A stretch of DNA of 64,000 bases from Streptomyces sp. NBRC 110035 (GCF_000829695.1 NZ_BBNN01000015.1:1-64000), one strand, 5' to 3'. Positions 32,121 to 42,311 are shown, counted from the first letter of the stretch. The notes: generated by a model not told the origin, from the sequence alone. Translations and numbers: made by a program.

Positions 32121-33206
32121 ATGCCTCCCCACGCCGTACCGCCCGTACCGCACTGCCGTGAGCGGACGCCCGCGCGCCTGCGCGACGCCCTGGCGGCGAC
32201 GCTCGTCGCCCTGGCGTGCCTGCTCGTGCCCTGCGGCGCGCTCGCGGCCTGGGCGGTGCACGCGGTGGCCGACACCGGACGGTACGTCGGCGCCGTGGCG
32301 CCGCTGTCCGCCGACCCCTCCGTGCGCGACGCGGTCGCCGACGCCGTGGGGGACGGGGTCGTACGGGAGCTGGACGCGGGGCCGGCACGCGACCTGGCCG
32401 GGCCGTTCGTACGGGAGGCGGTCCACTCGTTCACCCGCACCGAGGCGTTCGGCACGGCCTGGGAGGCGGCGAACCGAGCCGTGCACGACGCGGTCCTGCA
32501 CGCCCTGCGCGACGGCCGGGCGGCCCCCGGCCCGGTCACCGTCGACCTCGCGCCCGTCACCGCCGAGGTGAAGCGGCGACTGGTCGCCGACCGCATGCCG
32601 TTCGCCGACCGCATCCCGGTCGCACACACCCGGGTCGCGGTGGTGCCGGCGGCGGAGGTGTCCCGGCTTCGGACGGGGTACCGGCTGATGGACGCCGCCG
32701 CCTTCTGGCTGCCTCTCGCGGCCGTCGTCCTGGCCGTCGCCGGGACCGCCGTCGCCGTCCGCCGTCGCCACGCGCTCGCCGCGACGGGGCTCGGCGTCGC
32801 CCTGGGCGGCGGCCTGCTCGCCGTCGCCGTCGCGGTCGGCCGCCGGCTCACCCTGGCCGACGTGCCCGAGCCGGTCCACCGTCCCGCCGCGGGCGTGGTC
32901 TACGACGCCCTCACCGCCACGCTGCGCACCGCGTCCTGGACGCTGCTCGCGCTGGGCCTGACGGTGGCACTCGCCTGTCTGCTGACCGGACTCCGCGGAC
33001 GCGGACCCGCCGCGGTACGGCGTTCGCGGACGCGCCGGGCAAAGGCCCGGACCGGTGCCGAGGCGCCGTCACCGGTGTCCCAGACGACCCAAGCGTCCCA
33101 GACGTGCCAGGCGTCACCCACCTCACCGGCGTCACCGATCTCACCGGCCTGTGACGAGGTGCGGAACGGATCGCCGCAACCACCCGTCGTCGGCCCCCGT
33201 CCTTGA
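32121..33206 (+). CDS. Actinobacterial integral membrane protein, unknown function
   Basis: A 361-residue protein: a first helix (ATLVALACLLVPCGALAAWAV), an extracytoplasmic domain of about 150 residues beginning ADTGRYVGAVAPLSADPSVRDAVADAV, then three more helices and a Ser/Thr/Pro-rich tail with TQASQTCQASPTSPASP. Similar proteins are common in Streptomyces without known role. ATG 32121 is immediately preceded by GAGGGG, very close spacing, so a slightly different start is possible. Confidence 0.7.
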   Translation: MPPHAVPPVPHCRERTPARLRDALAATLVALACLLVPCGALAAWAVHAVADTGRYVGAVAPLSADPSVRDAVADAVGDGVVRELDAGPARDLAGPFVREAVHSFTRTEAFGTAWEAANRAVHDAVLHALRDGRAAPGPVTVDLAPVTAEVKRRLVADRMPFADRIPVAHTRVAVVPAAEVSRLRTGYRLMDAAAFWLPLAAVVLAVAGTAVAVRRRHALAATGLGVALGGGLLAVAVAVGRRLTLADVPEPVHRPAAGVVYDALTATLRTASWTLLALGLTVALACLLTGLRGRGPAAVRRSRTRRAKARTGAEAPSPVSQTTQASQTCQASPTSPASPISPACDEVRNGSPQPPVVGPRP

Positions 33207-33252
33207 GGGAGGATCTTCACGGACCGATCCACCGCGAGCGGAAGGCAGGACG

Positions 33253-34266
33253 TTGGACACTGCGACTGCCGGGACGGCCGAGTGGGCGGACACCGGAGAA
33301 GGGCCCGGACGCCGTAGCGCGAAGCGGCGGTTCGGCAGCTGGTCGGCGGCACTGCTCTTCGCCGGGGTGAGCGTGGTCGTCGGCTGCCGGGCCGTCGGCA
33401 CCGACGCGGTCACCCCCGTGCCCCAGCTGCTCGCGTTCCTGCCCTGGCTCCTGGTACCGACCGCCCTCGGGCTGCTGTTCACCCTGCTCGCCCGGTGGCG
33501 GACCGGCGCGGTGTGGGGCGTCGTCCTGCTCGGGATGCTGGCCTGGTTCACCGAGCCGTACGGGAAGACCGTCACGCCCGTCGAGCCGCCCGTCGCCGAG
33601 TTCCGGGTGATGACGTCCAACGTCGAGTTCGGCCGGGCCACCGACGGGCTGGTCGACGCGGTGCGCCGGCTGAAGCCGGACGTGGTGTTCGTCCAGGAGT
33701 GCGAGTACACCTGCGACGCGCGGCTGCGGCGGGACCTCACGCCGGACTACCCGCACCGCCGGGCCGTGGCGGGCGGCGGCTCCGAGGGCTCCGTCATCCT
33801 CAGCCGCTTCCCGCTCGAGGGCACCGACGGCATCCCCGGCAGCAGCATGGGGATGCCCGGTGCCGTCGCCGACGTCGACGGGCACGCCGTACGGCTCCAG
33901 CTCGCCCACCCCATGCCGCCGATCCCCGGCCAGGTGGACGTCTGGGAACGGGAGCTCGGCCGGCTGCGTGACGTCGTCACCGCCGACCCGACGGCCCCCG
34001 TGGTGCTCGCCGGGGACTTCAACGCCTCCCAGGACCACGCCGCCTTCCGGCGCCTCCTCGACTCCGGGCTCAGCGACGCCGCGCGGCTGGGCGGCGCCCA
34101 CCGGACCCCGACCTGGCCGGCCGGGACCGCGCCGAGGTTCGGCGTCCAGATCGACCACGTGCTGGTGTCCCGGCAGTTCGCCGCGGACCGGCCCCGCTTC
34201 CTCGATCTTCCCGACACCGACCACCGCACCCTGGTCGTCGACCTCGCACTGCACCCCGGCGGCTGA
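33253..34266 (+). CDS. Membrane-bound endonuclease/exonuclease/phosphatase-family protein
   Basis: A 337-residue protein with three N-terminal helices (AALLFAGVSVVVGC, LLAFLPWLLVPTALGLLFTLLA, AVWGVVLLGMLAWF) and a C-terminal EEP domain: RVMTSNVEFG, VVFVQECE (metal-binding Glu), LAGDFNASQDH, IDHVLVS and the closing DTDHRTLVVDL. The catalytic domain probably faces outward and acts on phosphodiesters of nucleic acid, lipid or inositol type. TTG 33253 is the only reasonable start. Confidence 0.85.
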   Translation: MDTATAGTAEWADTGEGPGRRSAKRRFGSWSAALLFAGVSVVVGCRAVGTDAVTPVPQLLAFLPWLLVPTALGLLFTLLARWRTGAVWGVVLLGMLAWFTEPYGKTVTPVEPPVAEFRVMTSNVEFGRATDGLVDAVRRLKPDVVFVQECEYTCDARLRRDLTPDYPHRRAVAGGGSEGSVILSRFPLEGTDGIPGSSMGMPGAVADVDGHAVRLQLAHPMPPIPGQVDVWERELGRLRDVVTADPTAPVVLAGDFNASQDHAAFRRLLDSGLSDAARLGGAHRTPTWPAGTAPRFGVQIDHVLVSRQFAADRPRFLDLPDTDHRTLVVDLALHPGG

Positions 34267-34464
34267 CCGCGCCACGTCGTCCTGCCGCACCCGGACACGG
34301 CGGACGGGGACACGACGGACGGGGACACGACGGACGGGGCGCGGACCCCCGCAGGGAGCCGCCCCCCGTCCGTAACCCGTTCCGTCACCGATTGCGCCAT
34401 CGGTTCCGTCATCGACGGCGAACCCGAAACCGGTGGTCCGAACCCGTCTCCCCGTGGGGTGACG

Positions 34465-36555
34465 TCAGACGCCGATGTCCCGGCCGTCCTTGCGCCACAC
34501 GGCGACCACGGCGGGCCGGGGGTACGTGCCGGGGCCGTCGGGCCAGGTGCTGCCCGGGTTCTCCGCCGACGCGCCGTCCACCTCGCCCGGGTGCTGCACG
34601 GCGACGAGCACCCGCCGGTCCTGGACGATCGGGCCGCAGGTCTCCGCACCCTTCGGCACGGTGAGGAACTGCTTCAGCTCACCGCGGCGGTCACCACGCG
34701 TGGCGACGCCGAAGAGTCCGTCGTGCGAGCCGAGGGCGGCGCCGTCGGTGGAGATCCACAGGTTGCCGTGGTCGTCGAAGGCGACGTTGTCCGGGCAGGA
34801 GATCGGGCTCACGGAGTCCTTCGGGAAGCCCGCGAAGTACGTCGCCGGGTCCTGCGGGTCGCCCGCGACCAGGAACAGCGACCAGGCGAACCGGGTGCTC
34901 TCCGGCCGGTTCCAGCGCTCGGTCAGCTCGAGGACGTGGCCGTGCTTGTTGGCGTTGCGCGGGTTGGCCTCGTCCGCCTTGGGGTTCGAGCCGACACCGC
35001 GGTTGGTGTTGTTGGTCAGCGCGACGTAGACCTTGCCGGTGACCGGGTTGGGCTCGACGTCCTCGGGGCGGTCCATCTTGGTGGCGCCCACCTTGTCGCC
35101 GGCGATGCGCGTGAAGACGAAGACCTCCTCGGCGGTCATGCCGTCGACGTGCGAGACGGCGCCCTTGGCGGTGGCGGTGGCCAGCGGGATCCACTGGCCG
35201 CTGCCGTCGAACTCGCCGTCCTTCGGGAGCTTGCCGGTGCCGTCGATCTCGATGGCGGGCGAGTCACCGGTGATCCTGGCGACGTAGAGCGTGCCCTCGT
35301 CGAGCAGCGTGAGGTTGTGCTCGCGCGCGGCGCGGCTGTTGCCGTGCTTCATCCGCTTGCTGCCGACGAACTTGTAGAGGTAGTCGAACCGCTCGTCGTC
35401 ACCGGAGTACACGACCGGACGGCCGTCGTGCGTCAGGCGCACGGTCGCACCCTCGTGCTTGAAGCGGCCGAGCGCGGTGCGCTTGCGCGGGACGGAGTCC
35501 GGGTCGTACGGGTCGAGTTCGACGACGTAGCCGAACCGGTGCGCCTCGTTGGGCTCCTGGGCGAGGTCGAACCGCTTGTCGAACCGCTCCCACTTGCGAC
35601 CGGTGGCGCCGGTGCCGATGCCGTACCGCTTGTCGGTCGCGCTGCTGCCGTGGGCGAAGTACTGGTTGAAGTTCTCCTCGCCGTGCAGGGTCGTGCCCCA
35701 CGGGGTGGTGCCGCCGGCGCAGTTGTTGAGGGTGCCGAGCACCGTGCGGCCGGTCGGGTCGGCGGAGGTCTTCACCAGGTCGGACCCGGCGGCGGGGCCG
35801 GTCAGCCGGAACTCGGAGGTGGCGGTGAGCCGCCGGTTGAGGTGGTGCCGGGTGACGGGCGTGAGCTTGCCGCTCCTGCGGTCCTCCTCGACGACGACGA
35901 TGCCCAGGCCGTGCGCGGCCCAGCCGATCTCCACCTGCTCGCGGGTGGGGTTGTCGGAGTCGTAACCGCGGAACATCAGGACCTCGTCGCTGTACTCGTG
36001 GTTGGCCACGAGCAGTTGCCGGCCGCGCTCACCCTTGAGTGGGAGCAGCGCGAGGAAGTCGACGTTGTACCCGAACTGCCCGGCCTGCGCCTCGGCCGTC
36101 TGGTTCTCCGGGTCGAAGGCGGGCGCGCCGCGCAGGATGGGCTCGCCCCAGCGGATGACGACGTTCTGGCCGTAGCCCTCCGGCACGGTGACGGCGTCGG
36201 CGGTGTTGGGCGCGACCGGCGTGAACCGCAGACCGCGGGCACCCTTCGGCTTCTGCTGCCCGTGGCCGTTCCCGTGGCCCCCCTTGCCGGCGACGGGAGC
36301 CGCCTGGGCCTCGGGGGCACCGGCGAGGTCGACCGCGCCGGCACCGGCCGCGAGGACCGTGACAGCGGCGGCGGCACGCATCATCGACCGGCGGCTGAGG
36401 GCGTCGGAGATGACGTCACCGACGTATGCGTTGGAGCTGGTGTTGGGCACCTCGTGGAAGCAGGCGTCACCACACCGGAAACGACAGGTCAGGGCGGACC
36501 GGCCGCCAGGGTGCGAACTGGACGGCGTCCCGATCAACGGAAGCAGCTTGCGCAC
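34465..36555 (-). CDS. PhoX-family alkaline phosphatase (Tat-exported)
   Basis: A 696-residue PhoX/DUF839 protein. A twin-arginine signal (SRRSMMRAAAAVTVLAAG) begins at residue 54, after an unusually long n-region. The body shows PhoX blocks: TVPEGYGQNVVIRWGEPI, LLVANHEYSDEVLMF, LNNCAGGTTPWGTTLHGEENF, MDRPEDVEPNP, SCPDNVAFDDHGNLWISTDG and ETCGPIV. PhoX enzymes release phosphate from esters using Ca and Fe. A PHO box lies 69 bp upstream, so induction by phosphate starvation through PhoP is expected. It is transcribed alone. Confidence 0.93.
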   Translation of the reverse strand: MRKLLPLIGTPSSSHPGGRSALTCRFRCGDACFHEVPNTSSNAYVGDVISDALSRRSMMRAAAAVTVLAAGAGAVDLAGAPEAQAAPVAGKGGHGNGHGQQKPKGARGLRFTPVAPNTADAVTVPEGYGQNVVIRWGEPILRGAPAFDPENQTAEAQAGQFGYNVDFLALLPLKGERGRQLLVANHEYSDEVLMFRGYDSDNPTREQVEIGWAAHGLGIVVVEEDRRSGKLTPVTRHHLNRRLTATSEFRLTGPAAGSDLVKTSADPTGRTVLGTLNNCAGGTTPWGTTLHGEENFNQYFAHGSSATDKRYGIGTGATGRKWERFDKRFDLAQEPNEAHRFGYVVELDPYDPDSVPRKRTALGRFKHEGATVRLTHDGRPVVYSGDDERFDYLYKFVGSKRMKHGNSRAAREHNLTLLDEGTLYVARITGDSPAIEIDGTGKLPKDGEFDGSGQWIPLATATAKGAVSHVDGMTAEEVFVFTRIAGDKVGATKMDRPEDVEPNPVTGKVYVALTNNTNRGVGSNPKADEANPRNANKHGHVLELTERWNRPESTRFAWSLFLVAGDPQDPATYFAGFPKDSVSPISCPDNVAFDDHGNLWISTDGAALGSHDGLFGVATRGDRRGELKQFLTVPKGAETCGPIVQDRRVLVAVQHPGEVDGASAENPGSTWPDGPGTYPRPAVVAVWRKDGRDIGV

Positions 36556-36623
36556 GTGTTCTCTCCTTGGATACCCGGGGTGTCAGCGTGACCGTAGGAG
36601 TACATATATGCGGCAGCCGGGCG

Positions 36624-36645
36624 CCAGGGTGAACGGAAAGTGAAC
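36624..36645 (-). promoter_or_regulatory. PHO box (PhoP-binding direct repeats)
   Basis: On the minus strand two 11-base direct repeat units stand in tandem, GTTCACTTTCC followed by GTTCACCCTGG, matching the Streptomyces PhoP consensus (GTTCACC-type units). It ends 69 bp before the PhoX start codon. The 36646-36809 stretch beyond it holds the promoter region of the divergent VWA gene. Confidence 0.9.
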
Positions 36646-36809
36646 CTGCGGCAGAACAAACGGGGTTACCGACATCACGGCATGATCACCCATAGGGCCG
36701 AATGACGCCCTTGACACCCGACCCAAGATCACCCACAAAGGCCGCTAACCTTACGTGTCCGTCCTGGCCAGGGATCGACGGGCTACAACTCACGCGAAGG
36801 GTTGCGCAC

Positions 36810-38579
36810 ATGAGCATTCTCACTCTCCTGCGGAACGTGTTCAGCCGGTCACGCAAAGCGAATGCGACGGAGGCGGAGGGTGCGGCGCCGGTCGCCGAAA
36901 CGGACACCGCGGAACGATCCGCCCGTCCGGACGCCGCGACCGCGGCCACCCCGACGCCGCCCGAACCGGCCGACGAGTCCACGGCGGCCGAGGCTTCGGC
37001 CCCCCGGCTCCCGTCCCCCTCCCCCGAACCGACGCCGGAGACGACCACGGTCTCCGTCCCGGAACCCCGCAGCGACGAACACGACCTCGTCTCGGCGGCC
37101 TTCAACAAGGTGACGCCCCCCACCTCCACCTCCCCGGAAGCGGAGCCGGCCGCCGAGCCCGCAGCCGAAAAGCCCGAGGCAGAGCCGAAGGCAGCCGCGC
37201 CCTCCGAGGCCCCGCAGCCAGAGCCCGAGATCACACCCACCACCGAGGCCGAAGCGCACCCCGAAGCCAGCACCGGGCCCGACACCGTCCCCACCGCCAA
37301 GGCTGAAGCCGCCCCCGAGCCCGAGCCCAAGGCCGACACCAAGCCGGACGCCGACCTCGAAACCGTAGCCAAGCCGGAGCCCGAGCCGGACGCCGACCTC
37401 GAAACCGAGACCAAGCCCGAGGCTGAAGCCGAGGCCGAGCCCGAGCCCGAGCCGGACGCCGACCTCGAAGCCAAGCCCAAGGCTGAAGCCGACCCCGAGC
37501 CCAAGCCCAAGCCCGAGCCGGACGCCGACCTCGAAACCGAGACCAAGCCCAAGGCCGAGGCCGAGGCCGAGCCCGAGCCGGACGCCGACCTCGAAACCGA
37601 GACCAAGCCCAAGGCTGAAGCCGACCCCGAGCCCAAGCCCAAGCCCAAGCCGGACGCCGACCTCGAAGCCAAGCCCAAGGCCGAGCCCGAGCCGGACGCC
37701 GACCTCGAAACCGAGCCCGAGCCGGAGCCGAAAACGCAGCCGGAACCCACACCCGAGGCCACTCCCGAGCCGACGTCCGAGTCGGTGCCCGAGGCCGCCC
37801 CGGAGCCGGAGCCCGCGGTCGCCGACGGCGAGGACACCCCGCAGGGGCCACCCGCACCCGGCAACGAGACCCGCACGGGTGGTGCGGGTGGGAACACCAC
37901 CGACGCCGAGGGCGAAGCCGAGGCCGAGGTCACCCCCACCACGCCGGAGGCGATCCGCACCGCCTACGAAGCGGCCGCCGCCGCCCTCGCGGAGCACAAC
38001 CTCACCGGAACCCGCGCCCGCGTCTACCTCGTCCTCGACCGCTCCGCGTCGATGCGCCCGTACTACAAGGACGGCTCCGCGCAGGCCCTCGCCGAGCAGA
38101 CCCTCGCTCTCGCCGCCCACCTCGACGCGGATCCCGAGTCCGCCACGGTCAAGGTCGTCTTCTTCTCCACCGAGGTCGACGGGACCGGCGAGCTGACCCT
38201 CGCCGACCACGAGAACAAGATCGACACCCTGCACGCGTCCCTCGGCCGTATGGGCCGGACCAGTTACCACGCGGCGGTGGCCGAGGTCCTCGCCCTGCAC
38301 GACAAGGCGGCACCGGGCGCGCCCGCCCTGGTGGTGTTCCAGACGGACGGTGCCCCCGACGCGAAGACCCCCGCGACCCAGTCCCTCACGGAGGCCGCGA
38401 AGACCCACCCCTCCGTCTTCTTCTCGTTCGTCGCCTTCGGCGACCCGGAGAACAAGGCGTTCGACTACCTCCGCAAGCTGAAGGCGCCGAACACGGCCCA
38501 CTTCCTCACCGGCGAGTCCCCGCTGGAGCTCACCGACAAGGAGCTCTACGAGGCCGTGCTGAAGTCCTGGCGCCCGTAA
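36810..38579 (+). CDS. VWA-domain protein with long Glu/Pro/Lys repeat region (TerF/TerY-like)
   Basis: A 589-residue protein. Residues about 100-350 are an acidic low-complexity region of repeated [22 protein letters not shown] units. The C-terminal 200 residues are a von Willebrand A domain of the tellurium-resistance type: [19 protein letters not shown] (MIDAS DxSxS), [37 protein letters not shown]. Such proteins occur in Ter-type stress systems and bind partners through metal. ATG 36810 has GAAGGG 8 bases upstream. No other ter gene is adjacent. Confidence 0.85.
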   Translation: MSILTLLRNVFSRSRKANATEAEGAAPVAETDTAERSARPDAATAATPTPPEPADESTAAEASAPRLPSPSPEPTPETTTVSVPEPRSDEHDLVSAAFNKVTPPTSTSPEAEPAAEPAAEKPEAEPKAAAPSEAPQPEPEITPTTEAEAHPEASTGPDTVPTAKAEAAPEPEPKADTKPDADLETVAKPEPEPDADLETETKPEAEAEAEPEPEPDADLEAKPKAEADPEPKPKPEPDADLETETKPKAEAEAEPEPDADLETETKPKAEADPEPKPKPKPDADLEAKPKAEPEPDADLETEPEPEPKTQPEPTPEATPEPTSESVPEAAPEPEPAVADGEDTPQGPPAPGNETRTGGAGGNTTDAEGEAEAEVTPTTPEAIRTAYEAAAAALAEHNLTGTRARVYLVLDRSASMRPYYKDGSAQALAEQTLALAAHLDADPESATVKVVFFSTEVDGTGELTLADHENKIDTLHASLGRMGRTSYHAAVAEVLALHDKAAPGAPALVVFQTDGAPDAKTPATQSLTEAAKTHPSVFFSFVAFGDPENKAFDYLRKLKAPNTAHFLTGESPLELTDKELYEAVLKSWRP

Positions 38580-38672
38580 CCACGGCCCTGCCCCGCAGCT
38601 GGGCCCACAGCCGCAACCCGTGGCTGCAACCGTGGCTGCGGCCCACAGCCGCAACCACCCCCGGGGACCCCA

Positions 38673-38714
38673 CGCCGCCCGCTTCTCATCCCGTAAAACG
38701 AGAAGCGGGCGGCG
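38673..38714 (+). terminator. Terminator after the VWA gene
   Basis: CGCCGCCCGCTTCTC (38673-38687) pairs perfectly with GAGAAGCGGGCGGCG (38700-38714). The 38580-38660 stretch before it also contains an imperfect inverted repeat of GCCCACAGCCGCAACC-type units. Confidence 0.8.
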
Positions 38715-38772
38715 TACCCGTGTCGGCTACGATTTGAAGGTTCCGTACGTTTCAACCCGGGAGCAGCCTCCG

Positions 38773-40500
38773 ATGGCTCGACACCTCATCACCAGCGCCC
38801 TTCCGTACATCAACGGGATCAAGCACCTGGGCAACATGGTGGGGTCCATGCTCCCGGCGGACGTCTACTCCCGTTACCTGCGCCAGCGCGGCCACGACGT
38901 CCTGTACATCTGCGCGACGGACGAGCACGGCACCCCGGCCGAGCTGGCCGCGAAGGAGCAGGGTCTGCCCGTCGACGTGTTCTGCGCGCAGGCGCACGAC
39001 GCGCAGAAGGCGGTCTACGACGGCTTCGCCCTCGCCTTCGACCACTTCGGCCGCAGTTCCTCGCAGCAGAACGTGGAGATCACGCAGCACTTCGCCCGCC
39101 GTCTCCGGGAGAACGGGTTCATCGAGGAGCGCGCGATCCGCCAGGTCTACAGCCCGGCCGACGGCCGCTTCCTCCCGGACCGCTATGTGGAGGGCACCTG
39201 CCCGCACTGCGGTTACGACAAGGCGCGCGGCGACCAGTGCGAGAACTGCACCCGCGTGCTGGACCCGACCGACCTGATCGACCCGCGGTCGGCGATCTCC
39301 GGCTCCACGGAGCTGGAGGTCCGCGAGACCAAGCACCTCTTCCTCCTCCAGTCGAAGCTCCAGCACGAGGTCGAGGAGTGGGTGGCCCGGCACGAGGAGG
39401 AGTGGCCGCAGCTGGCCGCGTCCATCGCGCGCAAGTGGCTGACCGAGGGCCTGCACGACCGGGCGATCACCCGCGACCTGGACTGGGGTGTCCCGGTGCC
39501 GGCCGACACCTGGCCGGAGCTGGCGGCCGAGGGCAAGGTCTTCTACGTCTGGTTCGACGCCCCGATCGAGTACATCGCTGCGACGAAGGAGTGGGCGGAC
39601 TCCGCGCCCGACGGTGAGACGCGCGACTGGAAGTCGTGGTGGTACGAGGCGGACGACACCGTGCGCTACACGGAGTTCATGGCGAAGGACAACGTCCCGT
39701 TCCACACGGTGATGTTCCCGGCCACGCAGCTGGGTGTCCGCGAGCCGTGGAAGAAGGTCGACTACGTCAAGGCCTTCAACTGGCTGACGTACTACGGCGG
39801 CAAGTTCTCCACCTCGCAGAAGCGCGGTGTCTTCACCGACCAGGCGCTGGACATCCTGCCGGCGGACTACTGGCGGTACTTCCTGATCGCCAACGCGCCG
39901 GAGTCGGACGACGCGTCGTTCACCTGGGAGCACTTCACCGCCACGGTGAACAAGGACCTGGCCGACACCCTGGGCAACTTCGTCAACCGTGTCCTGTCCT
40001 TCTCGAAGAAGCGCTTCGGCGAGGAGGTCCCGGCGGGCGGCGAGCCCGGCGAGGCCGAGAGCAGGCTCGGGGAGGAGATCACGTCGCTCCTCGCGGAGTA
40101 CGAGTCCCAGATGGAGGCGCTGCAGTTCCGCAAGGCGGCGGCCGCGCTGCGCGCCCTGTGGTCCGCGGGCAACTCCTACCTGGAGGAGAAGGCCCCCTGG
40201 CTGGAGATCAAGACCGACCAGGACGCCGCCGCCCTCACGCTGCGTACGGCGATGAACCTGATCCGCCTGTACGCGGTGGTGTCGGAACCGTTCATCCCGT
40301 CGACGTCGGCGGCGATGCGCCAGGTCTTCACCCTGCCCGGCGACACCGCGACCTGGGCCGGCACCGAGGAGACCCGCGCGCTCACCTCGGTCCCCGCCGG
40401 CACCCCCTTCACCGTCCCGCCGGTCCTGTTCGCCAAGCTGACGGACGACGACCTGGAGGCGTACAAGGAGCACTTCGGCGGCGAGCCGCAGCCCGCGTAA
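38773..40500 (+). CDS. metG: Methionyl-tRNA synthetase
   Basis: A 575-residue class I synthetase that charges tRNA-Met. The HIGH motif appears as HLGN in [17 protein letters not shown], the zinc knuckle as CPHC...CENC (about 143-160), and the KMSKS loop as KFSTSQKRG (about 344-350). The anticodon-binding helical domain follows ([21 protein letters not shown]). There is no C-terminal tRNA-binding dimerisation domain, as in many actinobacteria. ATG 38773 starts [12 protein letters not shown]. Confidence 0.97.
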   Translation: MARHLITSALPYINGIKHLGNMVGSMLPADVYSRYLRQRGHDVLYICATDEHGTPAELAAKEQGLPVDVFCAQAHDAQKAVYDGFALAFDHFGRSSSQQNVEITQHFARRLRENGFIEERAIRQVYSPADGRFLPDRYVEGTCPHCGYDKARGDQCENCTRVLDPTDLIDPRSAISGSTELEVRETKHLFLLQSKLQHEVEEWVARHEEEWPQLAASIARKWLTEGLHDRAITRDLDWGVPVPADTWPELAAEGKVFYVWFDAPIEYIAATKEWADSAPDGETRDWKSWWYEADDTVRYTEFMAKDNVPFHTVMFPATQLGVREPWKKVDYVKAFNWLTYYGGKFSTSQKRGVFTDQALDILPADYWRYFLIANAPESDDASFTWEHFTATVNKDLADTLGNFVNRVLSFSKKRFGEEVPAGGEPGEAESRLGEEITSLLAEYESQMEALQFRKAAAALRALWSAGNSYLEEKAPWLEIKTDQDAAALTLRTAMNLIRLYAVVSEPFIPSTSAAMRQVFTLPGDTATWAGTEETRALTSVPAGTPFTVPPVLFAKLTDDDLEAYKEHFGGEPQPA

Positions 40501-40521
40501 CGACCCCGCACCACCGACGTC

Positions 40522-40551
40522 AGGGCCCGGGAACAGAGGTTCCCGGGCCCT
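40522..40551 (+). terminator. metG terminator
   Basis: AGGGCCCGGGAAC and GTTCCCGGGCCCT form a perfect 13-bp stem around AGAG, starting 22 nt after the metG stop. Confidence 0.85.
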
Positions 40552-40602
40552 CACGCGTTCGATAGCGTTCCAGGGAGATCACTTCACGCAGGGGGAGCAT
40601 CC

Positions 40603-40968
40603 ATGGCACTGTTCGGCAACGCGCACAGCATCGACCCGTCGCAGGCGCAGCAGGAGTACGCCCGTCTCCTGGGCCAGGGCGAGCAGGTGCACGCCGCCTA
40701 CCTGCTGATCCGCGACACCATCCTCTTCACCGACCGCCGGCTGATCATGATCGACAAGCAGGGCATCACCGGCAAGAAGACCGAGTACCACTCCGTCCCG
40801 TACCGCAGCATCACCCACTTCGCCGTCGAGACGGCCGGCACCTTCGACCTCGACGCCGAGCTGAAGATCTGGATCTCCGGCACGCCCACCCCGGTGCAGA
40901 AGACCTTCACCAAGGGCGTCGACATCTACGAGGTCCAGGCCATCCTCACCCAGTTCGTGGCCCGCTGA
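40603..40968 (+). CDS. PH-domain protein (YokE/bPH family)
   Basis: A 121-residue bacterial pleckstrin-homology protein: MALFGNAHSIDPSQAQQEYARLLG, then AYLLIRDTILFTDRRLIMIDKQG and KKTEYHSVPYRSITHFAVETAGTFDLDAELKIWI, the usual signature. Function unknown; often a stress-linked soluble protein. GGGGGAG lies 6 bases upstream. Confidence 0.88.
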   Translation: MALFGNAHSIDPSQAQQEYARLLGQGEQVHAAYLLIRDTILFTDRRLIMIDKQGITGKKTEYHSVPYRSITHFAVETAGTFDLDAELKIWISGTPTPVQKTFTKGVDIYEVQAILTQFVAR

Positions 40969-41154
40969 CCCACACTGAGCCCACCACCCCCACCACGACC
41001 ACGGACCAAGAAGGGGCTGCACATACCGGAGGCAAGGCGGCGGCGGGCTGCGGCTCATAAGGCAAAGGCACGGGCCGCTGCGCGCAGCCCCCAGCGCGCC
41101 ACCGAAGGCTTCGCCGACGATGGCTTGTTCCCCAACCCCGACGCACTGTTCTGA
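40969..41154 (+). other. Start-less protein-like tail (gene remnant candidate)
   Basis: In the frame of the PH-domain gene, after its stop, 61 codons without a usable start end at TGA 41152-41154. The translation GLHIPEARRRRAAAHKAKARA...RATEGFADDGLFPNPDALF has the composition of a real C-terminus. It may be the end of a decayed gene, or chance coding-like DNA. Confidence 0.3.
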
Positions 41155-41168
41155 GCCGCACACCAACG

Positions 41169-41202
41169 CGCCCCGCATCCAGTGACAACCAGGTGCGGGG
41201 CG
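41169..41202 (-). terminator. Terminator after the DUF397 gene
   Basis: CGCCCCGCA and TGCGGGGCG form a perfect 9-bp stem 22 nt downstream of the minus-strand stop at 41224. Confidence 0.65.
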
Positions 41203-41223
41203 ATGCGCAGTTGAGTTGAAGGG

Positions 41224-41433
41224 TCAGCTTCCCGACGCGTGTGCCACGAAGTCGGCCCACGCCTGGCGCGTAAGCGCAAGCTGAGAGCCTTCAACGTTCT
41301 TGGAGTCACGGACGTGCACCGCGCCAAGCATGGTCGCGACCTCAACGCACTCGTTGCTGTTGCTGCTGTCGCTGTTGCTGCTCTTGAACCACCGCAGCTC
41401 CGACCCATCCTCAGCAGACGTCTTGCGGATCAT
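41224..41433 (-). CDS. DUF397-domain protein
   Basis: A 69-residue protein, RWFKSSNSDSSNSNECVEVA...VHVRDSKNVEGSQLALTRQAWADFV, the typical DUF397 pattern. These small proteins accompany whiJ-like regulators in Streptomyces development loci and are thought to modulate them. The ATG overlaps the stop of the upstream regulator gene by 4 bases (41430-41433). An extra run of Ser/Asn lies in the middle. Confidence 0.92.
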   Translation of the reverse strand: MIRKTSAEDGSELRWFKSSNSDSSNSNECVEVATMLGAVHVRDSKNVEGSQLALTRQAWADFVAHASGS

Positions 41434-42311
41434 GTCTCTCCCAGCACTTGCTCGATGAAGGCCAGCGACTCCCCTGGTGAGAGAGCCTGAGCTCGGATGA
41501 TGCCACACCGCAGTTCCATGATCCGAAGATGCTTCAACTCCGTGACGGGGCGGCTGCCGAAGTCTCCTTCGGCTCGGCCCGCTGCCGCGCCATCGGCGAA
41601 CTTGAGCACTTGGATCTCGCCTCCCATACCGGCATGAACCGCACGGTCGATCGGCATCACCTGGATCTCGACGTTCCGCATCTGCCCGAGCTCCAGAAGA
41701 TGCTCCAGCTGGTGGCGCAGCACCATTCTGCCGCCGAGTGGCCGCCGGAGCGTCGCCTCTTCCTGGACAAAGCACAGCTCTGGAGAAGGGTCCCGCTCGA
41801 AGATCACCTTGCGGGCCATACGCCCACCAACCAGCCGCTCCACCTGGTCCTGTGAGTGCGCCGGCCGTCACATCTCGAACAGTGCACGCATGTAGCCCTC
41901 TGTCTGCAACAGGCCGTGAAGGTTGTGGGTGCCGTACGCGGTCAGCTCGACCGCCTGTGCCTCCACGCGGGCCATGTCCCGAATCTTCTTAGGGTACCGG
42001 ACCTTCCTCACGTCCTCCCAGGCTGCCGCGATGAGCCCGCCTGCGCCCAATACCTTGTCGGCCCTGCACAGATACTCCTGCTGGGGGATCCGCTTCCCAC
42101 CCTCGACTTTGCAGACCAGGTCGTCCCCGTACTTGACCGCCGCCGCGAAGTCGGCGACCCGCATGCCCATCGCCTCCCGCCGCAGCCTCAACTGACGCCC
42201 TACCGTGGTGAGAACGGCCACCCCCCACTCGTCCTCCGGGTCCACCTCCCACCCCGGCTCGTCCTCCTCGGTCTCGGTCCGGAGCCGTACCGCCTCGCCG
42301 TCCACCGACAT
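41430..42311 (-). pseudogene. WhiJ-like XRE regulator (HTH + DUF5753), interrupted by in-frame TGA
   Basis: ATG 42311 (GAGGAG 7 bases upstream) opens a helix-turn-helix protein (VGRQLRLRREAMGMRVADFAAAVKYGDDLVCKVEGGKR) continuing into DUF5753 as far as GLLQTEGYMRALFEM. A TGA at 41868-41870 follows, after which the same frame continues RPAHSQDQVERLVGGRMARKVIF to FIEQVLGET at 41430. One C-to-T change (CGA to TGA) explains it. The intact family binds DNA and works with the neighbouring DUF397 and ATPase proteins in development and antibiotic control. With the stop, a 147-residue HTH-containing protein would be made. Confidence 0.8.

Noticed and set aside
34459..36591. 710-codon plus-strand frame opposite PhoX
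   Set aside because: The translation is Val/Arg/Gly/Asp-rich without domains; the PhoX frame on the other strand is clearly real.
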